The translations under genes were made by a program, and so were the position numbers. A DNA stretch of 57,424 bases from Bacteroidetes bacterium UBA2364 (GTDB lineage: Bacteria; Bacteroidota; Rhodothermia; Rhodothermales; UBA2364): assembly GCA_002344075.1 (NCBI GenBank), contig DDTM01000084.1, positions 1 to 57,424 on the forward strand, written 5' to 3'. How positions within the stretch are numbered: the stretch's first letter is position 1; every line of letters begins with the position of its first letter. Below the pieces are notes generated by a model, which did not search any database, had not been told where the DNA came from, and was given only the letters and a program-made list of their open reading frames with translations. Of the stretch, positions 44,286 through 53,299 are shown in pieces.

Positions 44286-45065
44286 ATGATCAAACAATCT
44301 ATCTATGCAATGGCCCTCTTCGTTTTCATCAACGAAACGGTCATTGCACAACCGAAAAGTGCAGCCCCTTCTTTTTCAGGTGGTTATACCGAAGAATACC
44401 CAGTCCCTCCACAAAATGCCACGCCTGGGGCAATCGCTTCTACACGTGCCCGCCCACCTATTCCGGCAGGGGATGCTTTTGCAGCCGGCTGGGCGACATA
44501 TTACGCACATGCCTATGCTGGCAGGTTAACTTCAAGCGGAGAAATCTTCGATCCAAATGCTTATACTGCGGCCCACCGCTATTTACCCATAGGAACCATG
44601 GTCAGGGTTGTGAATCAGAGTAACCAGAAAGAAGTAACAGTACGTATCAATGACCGTGGGCCATTTATGCAAGGATCCAATAATGTTATTGACCTTTCAT
44701 ATAGAGCCGCCGTAGAAATTGGCATGATTAATCAGGGAGTAGTACCCGTTCGTATTTATGTCCTTTCTCCTGTACCCGAATATGTGTCACGTGTTCCAAA
44801 AGACTTTGAGGCATGGGCAATCCAGGTTTCTGCTTCAAAAGATCGTGGTTCCGCTGAAAAAGCGGTAGCAAAATTGGGACCTCAAGCCACATTGCGGAGT
44901 ATCCGGACAGCCCAAGGGGTTATCATGTACCGCGTTCTATATGGGCGTTATAGCCGCAAGGAAGAGGCTATCGCGGCCAAACCGGAGCTATTTGCAAAAG
45001 GATTTCCGAATAGTTTTGAAAAATATCTGGTAGATGAACATCCGGACTTGGCTGGTATTAAATAA
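44286..45065 (+). CDS. rlpA: RlpA-like septal ring lytic transglycosylase with SPOR domain
   Basis: The 259-aa product has an N-terminal signal peptide (ending VIAQ). A double-psi beta-barrel domain covers about 70-150 (GWATYYAHAYAGRLTSSGEIFD, AAHRYLPIGTMVRVVN, VRINDRGPF, IDLSYRAAVEIGM). A C-terminal SPOR domain (about 175-250) binds denuded septal glycan. The DPBB has the RINDRGPF catalytic-type Asp. The ATG at 44286 is chosen over a TTG at 44238, because the signal peptide starts there. It converges on the DUF1573 gene, and its terminator lies inside that gene's 3' end. Confidence 0.92.
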   Translation: MIKQSIYAMALFVFINETVIAQPKSAAPSFSGGYTEEYPVPPQNATPGAIASTRARPPIPAGDAFAAGWATYYAHAYAGRLTSSGEIFDPNAYTAAHRYLPIGTMVRVVNQSNQKEVTVRINDRGPFMQGSNNVIDLSYRAAVEIGMINQGVVPVRIYVLSPVPEYVSRVPKDFEAWAIQVSASKDRGSAEKAVAKLGPQATLRSIRTAQGVIMYRVLYGRYSRKEEAIAAKPELFAKGFPNSFEKYLVDEHPDLAGIK

Positions 45066-45085
45066 TCCCTTAAACCTGTTATCGC

Positions 45086-45814
45086 CTATTTTCCATTCCC
45101 TTCTTGTTCAGCAGTAATGAGAAGGGATTTTTTTGGTTGATCGGGATCGTTTGTTTCCACGATAATGGGAATCTCCAATCGTACTTGACTCGCCCCCATA
45201 GACCGCGTAAGCCGGAAGCGAATGCGTGACAGGTCTTGAGGAAAAATGGCTTGCGTTTCCCATATCCCATTTACCGGAACACCGTTTGAACTGATACCAA
45301 TAATTTTGATGGGTTTGCTGCCAAAGTTCTGAACCAAAAATGATACTTCCACGCCCTCAAGATCTTTGACTAACCCAAGGTCTATCTTTTCATATTCAAA
45401 TGCAAAACCACCTTGACGGGGCTTGTCCTGCAACGAAACGGGAAGTACATTACCAGAGATGCCAAAAAACACTTCTTCTCCACCAGAAGTAGTCATTACA
45501 ACCGATTTGCTAAATGGTCCTGGTCTTCCGGTGGAATCAAAGACCACTTTAATTTGGCCGGAACTGTCCACAGGGATGGCCTTTCTGGTCCATTCGGGGA
45601 TGGTACAGCCGCAGGAAGCACGCACATCCCGAATGGTGAGTGGTGTTTGTCCTTTATTGATAAAGTAAAACACGTGATGGGCTTTGGTTCCTTCACGAAT
45701 CTCACCAAAAGAATGGCTGGGGGTTGATACCGATACTGCTTGTCCAAGTAATGTCACAACATCCAGAAAAAGAATCCCGCCAAAAAATAGCAAACGCCAT
45801 AAGGTTTTTTTCAT
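45086..45814 (-). CDS. DUF1573 domain exported protein
   Basis: The 242-aa protein has a signal peptide (ending LLGQ) followed by a DUF1573 immunoglobulin-like domain with HSFGEIREGTKAHHVFYFINKGQTPLTI and the CGCT cysteine pair (ASCGCTIPEW), typical of this Bacteroidota family. A second beta domain covers about 130-235. The function is unknown. It starts 11 bp after the E1 gene stop, so the two are probably one transcript, although no functional link is evident. Confidence 0.85.
   Translation of the reverse strand: MKKTLWRLLFFGGILFLDVVTLLGQAVSVSTPSHSFGEIREGTKAHHVFYFINKGQTPLTIRDVRASCGCTIPEWTRKAIPVDSSGQIKVVFDSTGRPGPFSKSVVMTTSGGEEVFFGISGNVLPVSLQDKPRQGGFAFEYEKIDLGLVKDLEGVEVSFLVQNFGSKPIKIIGISSNGVPVNGIWETQAIFPQDLSRIRFRLTRSMGASQVRLEIPIIVETNDPDQPKKSLLITAEQEGNGK
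45097..45134 (+). terminator. rlpA terminator embedded in the DUF1573 coding end
   Basis: TCCCTTCT (45097-45104) pairs with AGAAGGGA (45120-45127), followed by seven Ts (45128-45134). It reads as a rho-independent terminator for the plus-strand rlpA transcript, while the same bases encode the last residues of the convergent DUF1573 protein. Confidence 0.75.
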
Positions 45815-45825
45815 GACAATCGTGT

Positions 45826-47934
45826 TTAAAAAGATAGCAGTTCATTTGCAGCAGCTAAAATGTCTGCGTCTTGAGGTAATGATGCACGCTCTAAAATATC
45901 GGAGAAGGGCGATGGCGTAAATGTTCCGGCAACCCGTTTTACGGGCGCATCCAGATGACGAAATGCCTTCTGTGTAATCTGTGCCGCTATTTCTGCACCA
46001 AAACCCATAAATTCATGGTCTTCGTGCAGCACCATAACCCGATTGGTTTTTTTTACTGATTCGATAACCGTCTCCGAATCAAAAGGGAGGATGGTTCTAA
46101 TGTCAATAATCTCTGTAGAGACACCTTTTTTCTCCAGTGCCCTCGAGACAGTAAGTGCTTTGTAAACCAACGCACCATATGTTACGATTGTTAGGTCATT
46201 CCCTTCTTGAAGCACGTTGGCTTTACCGATCGGAACTAAGTAGTTTTCATCAGGTTCTGGGGTTTTTGCAACTGGTTGGCGGTATAAAAATTTATGTTCC
46301 AAAAACAAAATTGGGTCTTTGGAACGAATGGCTGTTTTTAACAGACCTTTTGCGTCGGCGGCGTTGGAGGGCATCACCACTACCAGTCCGGGCATATGTG
46401 CAAAGAAGGCTTCAATATTTTGAGAATGACACAAGCCACCGTGAATATAGCCTCCGGTTGGAATTCGGATCACCATAGGGCACTCAAACATATTATTTGA
46501 CCGCCATCGGAAGGTCGAAACCATATTACGTATGGCCTGAAGACCTGGCCATACGTAATCGGCAAACTGAATTTCCACAACGGGTTTATACCCTAACAGG
46601 CTAAAACCAACAGCTGTTCCAATGATCGAATTTTCCGCAAGTGGCGAATTGAAGCACCGATCATGTCCGAAAAGCTTTGATAAATCGCGGGTGGCAGTAA
46701 ACACGCCTCCCTTTCCATCGGCCACATCTTCGCCATAAACAATGACGTTTTTATCACGATCCATTTCCTCTTTAAGCGCATTGTTAATGGCGTCCACAAC
46801 CACAATATCAGGCCCCGAAGGTTTGGATTGTTCATATTGTAGCGCCAAATCTCCATCAAACAGCACATGGTCATGAAGGGTGATCGGGTCAGGATCAGCC
46901 TGTTTTGCGGCCCAATGCGCTTCGTGATCAATTTCTTTATGGACATGTTTTTTAAGATCGTGTAACTCTTGTTCGGTAGCAAAACCTGCCTCAATCAACT
47001 GAAGTTCGAATTGAATCATCGGATCTCGCTTTTTTTCCGCTTCCAGAATTGCTTTGGGCCGATATTTCGCATGATTATCGGAGGAAGAATGAGGGAGCAA
47101 GCGGACCGTATGTGCCACAAGCATCACAGGACCATTACCGTCCAAAATATGTTTTCGCGCAGCAGACACCGCAGCATAACTTTTAGCGAGATCCGTGCCA
47201 TCTACCTCAATACGGGCAAGTCCTTCAAATCCTGCAGCAAGTTTATAAGCTGTTCCACCGGCAGTTTGGTCTTTTACAGGTACAGAGATCGCAATCCCAT
47301 TGTCTTGAACCACAAAAAGCACTGGTGCCTTATCCCTAGATGCCCAGTTCAGCGCCTCGAAAAAAGCACCCTGCGAAGTGGCGCCATCCCCGCAACCTAC
47401 ATACACCAATCCTTTTTGCTTGCGGTGCTTTAAAGCAAGTGCAAGACCGGCAGCAGGCAAAAACTGAGAACCAACCTCTGCCGAAGGCACCACAATATTT
47501 AACGTTTTACTGCAAAAATGCTCAGACATTTGCCTTCCGCCAGAAAAGGGGTCGTCTGCTTTTGCCAAGTGATGTAACAAGATCTCTCGCGGGGTAATGC
47601 CCATTGCAAGACTAAGACACAAATCTCTGTAATAGACGTGCGCCCAATCTACACCAATTTCCATTTGCATACCGATTGCCATTTGTATGGCTTCATGCCC
47701 AGAACCACCTATATGGAAAAAACCTTTATTCTGCTTGAGTAGCATGAGCATTTTCTCATCCAAGCGACGGGAGGTGTACATCACCTCATAGGCCCGAAGG
47801 ACTTGTTCCTTCGTAAAATCAGTTATGGAAAAGCGATTGGCAATCAGGTCAACACAATGACCTGTTGTTGAAAGTATGGTTGATTCTTGTAAAGGTGGCA
47901 ACACATCCGTAGCCAATTGAGGAGGTTGTAGCAT
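45826..47934 (-). CDS. 2-oxoacid dehydrogenase E1, fused alpha and beta chains
   Basis: The 702-aa protein joins an E1 alpha half (about 35-350; ThDP motif GDGATSQGAFFEALNWAS...QDNGIAISV) to an E1 beta half (about 375-702; VYGEDVADGKGGVF, EIQFADYVWPGLQAIRN). The closest type is the branched-chain or general 2-oxoacid dehydrogenase E1 seen as a fusion in Bacteroidota. It performs ThDP-dependent decarboxylation and transfer to lipoyl-E2. E2 and E3 are not in the window. With mutAB and the MCC-like subunit, a role in Val/Leu/Ile degradation or branched fatty-acid precursor supply is likely. Confidence 0.9.
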   Translation of the reverse strand: MLQPPQLATDVLPPLQESTILSTTGHCVDLIANRFSITDFTKEQVLRAYEVMYTSRRLDEKMLMLLKQNKGFFHIGGSGHEAIQMAIGMQMEIGVDWAHVYYRDLCLSLAMGITPREILLHHLAKADDPFSGGRQMSEHFCSKTLNIVVPSAEVGSQFLPAAGLALALKHRKQKGLVYVGCGDGATSQGAFFEALNWASRDKAPVLFVVQDNGIAISVPVKDQTAGGTAYKLAAGFEGLARIEVDGTDLAKSYAAVSAARKHILDGNGPVMLVAHTVRLLPHSSSDNHAKYRPKAILEAEKKRDPMIQFELQLIEAGFATEQELHDLKKHVHKEIDHEAHWAAKQADPDPITLHDHVLFDGDLALQYEQSKPSGPDIVVVDAINNALKEEMDRDKNVIVYGEDVADGKGGVFTATRDLSKLFGHDRCFNSPLAENSIIGTAVGFSLLGYKPVVEIQFADYVWPGLQAIRNMVSTFRWRSNNMFECPMVIRIPTGGYIHGGLCHSQNIEAFFAHMPGLVVVMPSNAADAKGLLKTAIRSKDPILFLEHKFLYRQPVAKTPEPDENYLVPIGKANVLQEGNDLTIVTYGALVYKALTVSRALEKKGVSTEIIDIRTILPFDSETVIESVKKTNRVMVLHEDHEFMGFGAEIAAQITQKAFRHLDAPVKRVAGTFTPSPFSDILERASLPQDADILAAANELLSF

Positions 47935-48096
47935 GACAAAAAAATCGAGAAACGATGATAAGGGTTGTCTGCGTGCCGAACGCCCCTTTTTTACTCAAAT
48001 GGCCAAGTGACCTTTGGGTGGGTCCAGTTCAATGCTTAGGGGAACGTATGGGCTGATAGGGGCAATATACAAAAAAACGCCCTTCTTGGAAATTGC

Positions 48097-49557
48097 TCAA
48101 ATTGAATTTGCAGACGAAACAGATGCAGAAATAGGTAATTCAAACCAAAAACGCGAGCCTCTACCTTCGGTGCTTTCAACATGGATGTTTTCGCCATGTG
48201 CATTTAATATTTGCTTAACAATGCTCAGTCCAAGCCCCGTCCCTCCCATTGCCCTAGACCGAGCGGCATCTACCCGGTAGAACCGTTCAAAAACACGGTC
48301 TAAGTGTTCTTCAGCAATACCCCGACCTGTATCCATTACCTCAACCCTCACCTTATTTCCATTCCGCCGATATCGTACCCGTACTGTACCATTGGCATTA
48401 TCTGTATATTTTAAAGCATTATGGATGAGATTCATCAAGACCTGTCGGATCCGGCTTCTATCTGCAAACACCTGTTGATGCTCATTGTCCACTACCAAGT
48501 CTATGTTTTTTTCTTTTGCCAGATAATCTAACTCATCCGCAACCTCCTCTAACAGAGACTTTAGGTCAAATTGATCGGGCTTAATGGTCTCCTCCCGGTA
48601 TTCCAAACGTGCAATTTCGAGCAAATCCGAGAATAAGCTATTTAGTCGCTGAACATTATTTAATCCTTTCCCCACGTACATTTGACGCATCTTCGGAGTA
48701 AGGTTGTCCGAAGCCAACGCTTCTAAATAACCTCCGATAGAAAAAATAGGATTACGGACTTCATGGCTCACATTTCCAATAAACTCATTTTGGAAGCGGG
48801 TCAAGCGTTTTAGTTCGAGAATATCTAAACGGAAACGTCGAGACATCAAGTTTAGGCTATCAGCCAAGTCCTGAATCTCCGCTGCCTGTGTGTCAATTCT
48901 AATCTCTTCATCAAGATGGCCTGCATTAATCCTCCGTGCAGTCAGGATAATCTTCTGGAGGGGCTGCGTTATTTTATGAGAAGCCAACCAACTTGCCAGC
49001 CAAACGAAAGTAATAGAAATAAGAATAGCAAAAAGTAGAATATAATTCCCGTTTCGGTTCACTTCATGGAAAAAGACTGAATGCCCGTAATATACCTTGA
49101 GGTTACCTTTAGGATACCCACTTAACTGAGGAAATAATACTTTGTAAGATATGGAGGTCCCTTTTGAGAATTTCTGGGAATTTCGAGAACGAACCACGTT
49201 CCCATTCGATAATTCGAGCACGATTTGGATACCAGAAATGCCTGACACCATGTCCAACTGTGTTTGAACATCTGTTAAAGTACGAGCAGTTGGAAGCGCA
49301 TTTTTTAAGTATTCTGCTTGCCTTTTGATCTCACTGACTTCAAGCTGCCTGAGTCGGGGAGTACTATAGAAATGAATAAAGAGCGCAATTGAAAAAGATA
49401 TCGCAATCAGGAATAAAAGATTGGTTGCGACCAACCACGATTGTGTACTGGCTCGGCGCAAAAAAGTAAATCTTGCAAGCCAAGCCAGTAACACAGGCTG
49501 ATCCGGAGTGTCGAAAGAGGTCCCTTTCTGGGGATCATTTCCTTTCGAACGGAGCAT
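48097..49557 (-). CDS. Sensor histidine kinase with HAMP domain
   Basis: The product of about 486 aa has two membrane helices (around LLFLIAISFSIALFIHF and YILLFAILISITFVWLA) enclosing an extracytoplasmic sensor of about 110 residues. A HAMP region follows, then HisKA with phospho-acceptor His in GNVSHEVRNPIFSIGG, and HATPase_c with the N, G1 and G2 boxes (NLIHNALKYTDNA, DTGRGI, GGTGLGLSI). The ATG at 49557 has an upstream AGGTG; a GTG at 49566 is an alternative. It overlaps the response-regulator gene by 23 bp or more, so they form a coupled two-component pair, most like PhoR/PhoB-type systems. The signal is unknown. Confidence 0.93.
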   Translation of the reverse strand: MLRSKGNDPQKGTSFDTPDQPVLLAWLARFTFLRRASTQSWLVATNLLFLIAISFSIALFIHFYSTPRLRQLEVSEIKRQAEYLKNALPTARTLTDVQTQLDMVSGISGIQIVLELSNGNVVRSRNSQKFSKGTSISYKVLFPQLSGYPKGNLKVYYGHSVFFHEVNRNGNYILLFAILISITFVWLASWLASHKITQPLQKIILTARRINAGHLDEEIRIDTQAAEIQDLADSLNLMSRRFRLDILELKRLTRFQNEFIGNVSHEVRNPIFSIGGYLEALASDNLTPKMRQMYVGKGLNNVQRLNSLFSDLLEIARLEYREETIKPDQFDLKSLLEEVADELDYLAKEKNIDLVVDNEHQQVFADRSRIRQVLMNLIHNALKYTDNANGTVRVRYRRNGNKVRVEVMDTGRGIAEEHLDRVFERFYRVDAARSRAMGGTGLGLSIVKQILNAHGENIHVESTEGRGSRFWFELPISASVSSANSI

Positions 49558-50266
49558 CTTCTTCACCTACTTCCTCTTCGACAAAACGATATCCAACACC
49601 ACGAACGGTTTGAATGTATTTCGAGAAAGTACCCAGTTTTTCGCGTAGATTCTTAATGTGAGCATCTACAGTTCTTTCCGTGACCATCATGGCATCTTTC
49701 CAGATAGTATCAAGTAATTGGATACGGGTAAAGGCTTTCCGAGGGTGACGTACTAAATACATCAACAACTCAAATTCAGTGAGGGTAAGACCTAAATCTT
49801 TGCCATGATATTCAGCACGGTATTCTTCTTCGAAGATGGTGAGATCCTTCACGGTGAGGGTACGGCTTTCTTCAACACCAGCTCGGCGGATAACCGCCTT
49901 GACATTAGCGACCAATACTTGTGGGGATACAGGCTTGGCGAGATAAACATCTGCACCGAGCATTAGGCCGCGTACATGGTCTTCTTCTTCGCCTTTTGCA
50001 CTTAGGAATATGATAGGAATCATTTCCGTTTCTACTCGCGAACGGAGGCGGCGACATACTTCAAAGCCATCAATTTTAGGTAGCATGATGTCCAAAACAA
50101 TCAGATCAACTTCACTCGTGGCTTTGGCTATGGCTTCTTCTCCATCAAAAGCATTGATTACATTATAGCCTTCCTGAGATAGAAAAAGGGTTATTACATC
50201 ATTCACATCTTCTTCGTCATCCACGACCAGAATAGTGAGATGTGATGTATTGGTTGTCTTAACCAT
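49535..50266 (-). CDS. OmpR/PhoB-family response regulator
   Basis: The 243-aa protein has a receiver domain (1-125) with acidic pocket DDEED (16-20), phospho-acceptor Asp59 (VLDIMLP), Ser89 and Lys111 (LAKPVSP). A winged-helix trans_reg_C DNA-binding domain covers about 135-232 (LTLTEFELLMYLVRHPRKAFTR, ERTVDAHIKNLREKLG, TVRGVGYRF). It ends in a short acidic tail. It is encoded upstream of and overlapping the kinase. Targets cannot be read here. Confidence 0.95.
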   Translation of the reverse strand: MVKTTNTSHLTILVVDDEEDVNDVITLFLSQEGYNVINAFDGEEAIAKATSEVDLIVLDIMLPKIDGFEVCRRLRSRVETEMIPIIFLSAKGEEEDHVRGLMLGADVYLAKPVSPQVLVANVKAVIRRAGVEESRTLTVKDLTIFEEEYRAEYHGKDLGLTLTEFELLMYLVRHPRKAFTRIQLLDTIWKDAMMVTERTVDAHIKNLREKLGTFSKYIQTVRGVGYRFVEEEVGEEDAPFERK

Positions 50267-50348
50267 AAATGTTTTATTTAGCAGGCTTTAAGGGGCCTGA
50301 TGAATTAAGGAAACAAAATCGAATTATGAAGACAAGATACAAATATTG

Positions 50349-50370
50349 TGAAGACGTGCATCCGTCTTCA
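50349..50370. terminator. Hairpin between the phosphodiester glycosidase gene and the response regulator
   Basis: TGAAGACG (50349-50356) and CGTCTTCA (50363-50370) pair perfectly around TGCATC. It lies 22 bp beyond the glycosidase stop on the minus strand. There is no strong T-run after it, and a further GAAGAC copy lies just to the left (50326-50331 region), so it could be either a terminator or a binding site in the response-regulator leader. Confidence 0.45.
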
Positions 50371-50391
50371 TAAAAACAACACATTCCATTC

Positions 50392-52026
50392 TTACTGATT
50401 CAATATAATAGAGCGTGTCAGTATTTTTTCACCGATGATGGTACGTAGATAATAAAGACCATTGGCTTTGTCGGATATACCAAAATCACGTTGTTCAGTC
50501 CCATGGATATGCTTTTTTTCAGAAAGCAATTTACGACCTAAAACATCAAATATTTCAAAAGTAACCAACTCCGGCTTAGAGGTTGCGACTTCGACCCAAA
50601 ATCGTCCACGTGTGGGGTTTGGAAACACCGAAAGCGAGTTAATTACAGTTGTTACAGGCTCCTGATCAATGGGAACTGTATTCTTGAGGGTAAGTTTGAG
50701 AGCATCCGTCACGACATAGATTGGCGCGCCATCACCTTTGGCATTATCAGTCACGACAACAGAATCTGTTGAAGCCAGTTTAAAAGTACCTAATTTATTC
50801 CATAATCCGGCGGTAGTAGGAACAGATTGATCCACTTTGACAGTTGTTGGGACTCCTTTTTGGTAGATGGTGAAAGGTGTATCTTTGGCACGATTAAACG
50901 AGGGGATCCACCATGCCAATACATCATAATCGCCTTCTTGTGGAATCGTTTGAAGATAGAATGTAGCCTTGTCTCCTCCCGTTCCTGTTTCGTTCAGCCG
51001 TGCTTTAGTGGTTCCATGAAAAGGCGTATTGGCGCTTTCGAACCAACCATTGGCCCCCCTTTCTTTATAACAACATGCATCTCCGGTATCAATAAAAGTA
51101 TCGGCAGAAGGCGCGGGTGGTTTCGGTTTAGGCATGATAGAAAGCACGGTCGGTACTTTTCTTTCCGATCCGTCACTTGGTCTATTAATTACAGTAGAAC
51201 CGATTGCCAATGTTGAGGAGCCGCCCCCATCAAGGTTCATCGCTTCCACAGCTCCCAAATCCAGCATCAACTTGGCCATTTCGGGTAAGGTGGCCCCTCT
51301 GCCAGAGCCGCGTCCATCTACCACCATAAGGATAAGTTTATTGCCAGCGGTATAACCTATTGCAGATCGTGGATCTTGAATATTGGACTCCACACCCGAA
51401 CCAAAAAAAACCTCTTCTTCCCATGTAACTTTTTGGGCACTTTTTTCTACTAAAACAGGCCCCCCCCCAATTCCTTCAAATACTTTCCAGGTCGCACCTC
51501 CCTCCGGAAATACTTCGGTTGGCTGTGCCTGAGGCACGCCTTGTTTATTTGGGGAAGGGCTCGGATACCCATAAACAGTTCCATTTACCTCATAGGTCCA
51601 AGCAATATCCGGTTTTTTGTCTGTCATGATGCCAAAAGCTGCCCGTGTTGGGAAGTATGGCGTACCACTGCGGGTAAGTTGTTTGATATTTGGAACAAGC
51701 ACTTTACCCTTTTGAGCAACCAAGCTAAAAGACGAAGTACCCCCAAAAAACCCACCGTTGATGGTGGCATAAGCCTTATTGGTAGCAGCAAAAGAAGAGA
51801 CTGTCTCGGTACCACTTGAGGAAATTAGGCTTTTAATTACATAGCTGCTAGTATCTGCAAGGTCAATCTGCACATAATATGCAGGTATGGCTTTGTCTTC
51901 AAAAACACGAATGGAGGCCGGAAGGCTGGCATTAAGGTCAGTTCTTGGGCTCCAATTGGCCGAGAACTGAGCTATTGCACAAGGTGAGAAACACCAGATG
52001 AGTAAAAAAAAGATTCTTAAACGCAT
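50392..52026 (-). CDS. Secreted phosphodiester glycosidase (NAGPA) with golvesin-like and T9SS domains
   Basis: The product of about 544 aa has a signal peptide (FFLLIWCFSPCAIAQ). The NAGPA/DUF2233 phosphodiester glycosidase domain covers about 50-300 (ATINGGFFGG, DPRSAIGYTAGNKLILMVVDGRGSGRGATLPEMAKLM, AMNLDGGGSSTL). A beta-rich golvesin/xanthan-lyase-type accessory domain with a CC pair (DTGDACCYKERG) covers about 305-440. The C-terminal Por domain (SVFPNPTRGRFWVEV, DVLGRKLLSE, GLYYLRTI) directs T9SS export. It may cleave sugar phosphodiester caps. The start is the second of two adjacent ATGs (52029 or 52026). Confidence 0.85.
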   Translation of the reverse strand: MRLRIFFLLIWCFSPCAIAQFSANWSPRTDLNASLPASIRVFEDKAIPAYYVQIDLADTSSYVIKSLISSSGTETVSSFAATNKAYATINGGFFGGTSSFSLVAQKGKVLVPNIKQLTRSGTPYFPTRAAFGIMTDKKPDIAWTYEVNGTVYGYPSPSPNKQGVPQAQPTEVFPEGGATWKVFEGIGGGPVLVEKSAQKVTWEEEVFFGSGVESNIQDPRSAIGYTAGNKLILMVVDGRGSGRGATLPEMAKLMLDLGAVEAMNLDGGGSSTLAIGSTVINRPSDGSERKVPTVLSIMPKPKPPAPSADTFIDTGDACCYKERGANGWFESANTPFHGTTKARLNETGTGGDKATFYLQTIPQEGDYDVLAWWIPSFNRAKDTPFTIYQKGVPTTVKVDQSVPTTAGLWNKLGTFKLASTDSVVVTDNAKGDGAPIYVVTDALKLTLKNTVPIDQEPVTTVINSLSVFPNPTRGRFWVEVATSKPELVTFEIFDVLGRKLLSEKKHIHGTEQRDFGISDKANGLYYLRTIIGEKILTRSIILNQ

Positions 52027-52088
52027 CATGATTGTTAATATGGTTAAATGATTCATAAATATAAGGCTTGAGAGCGTGCTTACCAAGA

Positions 52089-53171
52089 TTATTCATCAAG
52101 ATATTCTCTTGGAACGCGATGTGAAACCCCTGTCACTAAGGTGTAAGGGATGGTTTGTCCCCAAGAGGCTACTTCTGTAGCGCTTAATGTTTCACTTCCC
52201 CACAAAACCACTTCATCCCCATAGGCCACTGTTTGAGTAGGCCCAATTTCTATCATCAACATATCCATGCAAATTTTTCCTATTACTCGATACCGCCTCC
52301 CACTTGCTTCCACCCATCCTTTATTGCTCAGGTGACGAATATATCCATCCGCATAACCAACCGCAACTGTAGCCACCCAAGTGTCATAAGGTGCTGTCCA
52401 AGTGCGTCCGTATGAGACCGAAGTACCGCGTGAAATGTACTTTACCTGTGCAATTTTACTGACTAACTTCATCACAGGAAGCAATTTTGGTTCCTGCATA
52501 GGCTCGCAAGGATCGAATCCCCACAGGCCAATTCCGATCCTTGCCCATGTAGGTATTTGGTTTGAGAGGAATCCGCTTTGGTTTAATATTCCTGCGGTAT
52601 TTTGTAAATGGGTTTTTTTATTTGCAATAACGGAAAAAAGATCCACTTGTTCTTCCGTGAACCTGTCACCTATTCTATCCGAAACAGCAAAGTGTGTCCA
52701 ATTACCGACTAACTCCAACTCCGGAATTGTCGCAATTATGCGTTTTGCCTCTTCCCATTGCTCCGGCCATATCCCGAGCCGGGTCATTCCTGTATCTATT
52801 TTAACATGGATTCTGATAGGGTGTTTTTCATTTTGGAGCACCTCTAAAAACGACAGGTCATGTAAGGTAAGGTCTAAGTCATATTGTGCGTAGGCCATCA
52901 AAAACTCCGGAAATGGCGCTCCCAGCACCAATATTCTCCCTAAAATTCCATTTTCCCTAAGTTTGATGGCCTCGGCAACCGTAGCCACAGCAAACATCTG
53001 GACAGATTCTTTTTGTAGGCATTGTGCAATACGTATGGCCCCATGTCCGTATGCATCGGCTTTAACCACGGCCATTATGTCTATTAAACCTAAATGAGTG
53101 CGTATTACTGCCAAATTGTGCCTTAAATTATTTAAGTTGATTATGGCTTTAGTCGGTGATAAATTATACAT
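52089..53171 (-). CDS. alr: Alanine racemase
   Basis: This PLP enzyme makes D-alanine for peptidoglycan. The 360-aa length is typical. The PLP lysine is Lys37 in VVKADAYGHG, and the second catalytic Tyr lies in SYGRTW. The ATG at 53171 starts exactly where the family starts (NLRHNL follows); the longer frame to 53255 adds an unrelated hydrophobic stretch. It lies 60 bp after the glycosidase start region and is divergent from the OMP gene by 128 bp. Confidence 0.95.
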   Translation of the reverse strand: MYNLSPTKAIINLNNLRHNLAVIRTHLGLIDIMAVVKADAYGHGAIRIAQCLQKESVQMFAVATVAEAIKLRENGILGRILVLGAPFPEFLMAYAQYDLDLTLHDLSFLEVLQNEKHPIRIHVKIDTGMTRLGIWPEQWEEAKRIIATIPELELVGNWTHFAVSDRIGDRFTEEQVDLFSVIANKKTHLQNTAGILNQSGFLSNQIPTWARIGIGLWGFDPCEPMQEPKLLPVMKLVSKIAQVKYISRGTSVSYGRTWTAPYDTWVATVAVGYADGYIRHLSNKGWVEASGRRYRVIGKICMDMLMIEIGPTQTVAYGDEVVLWGSETLSATEVASWGQTIPYTLVTGVSHRVPREYLDE

Positions 53172-53299
53172 GGATTCCGGTACTTTTTTGCTTAAAGATA
53201 CAAGAAAGAGAAACCACGAACCGAAAAGGCTTTGCGAAGAGCACGCACAACCCACCTACCCCCCATCGAGGCTTCTACTTCATCATAACCATTTACGAA

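Noticed and set aside
47935..48096. Terminator after the histidine kinase gene
   Set aside because: A T-run follows GGGCG, but the only pairing available is a 4-bp GGGC/GCCC stem, too weak to call.
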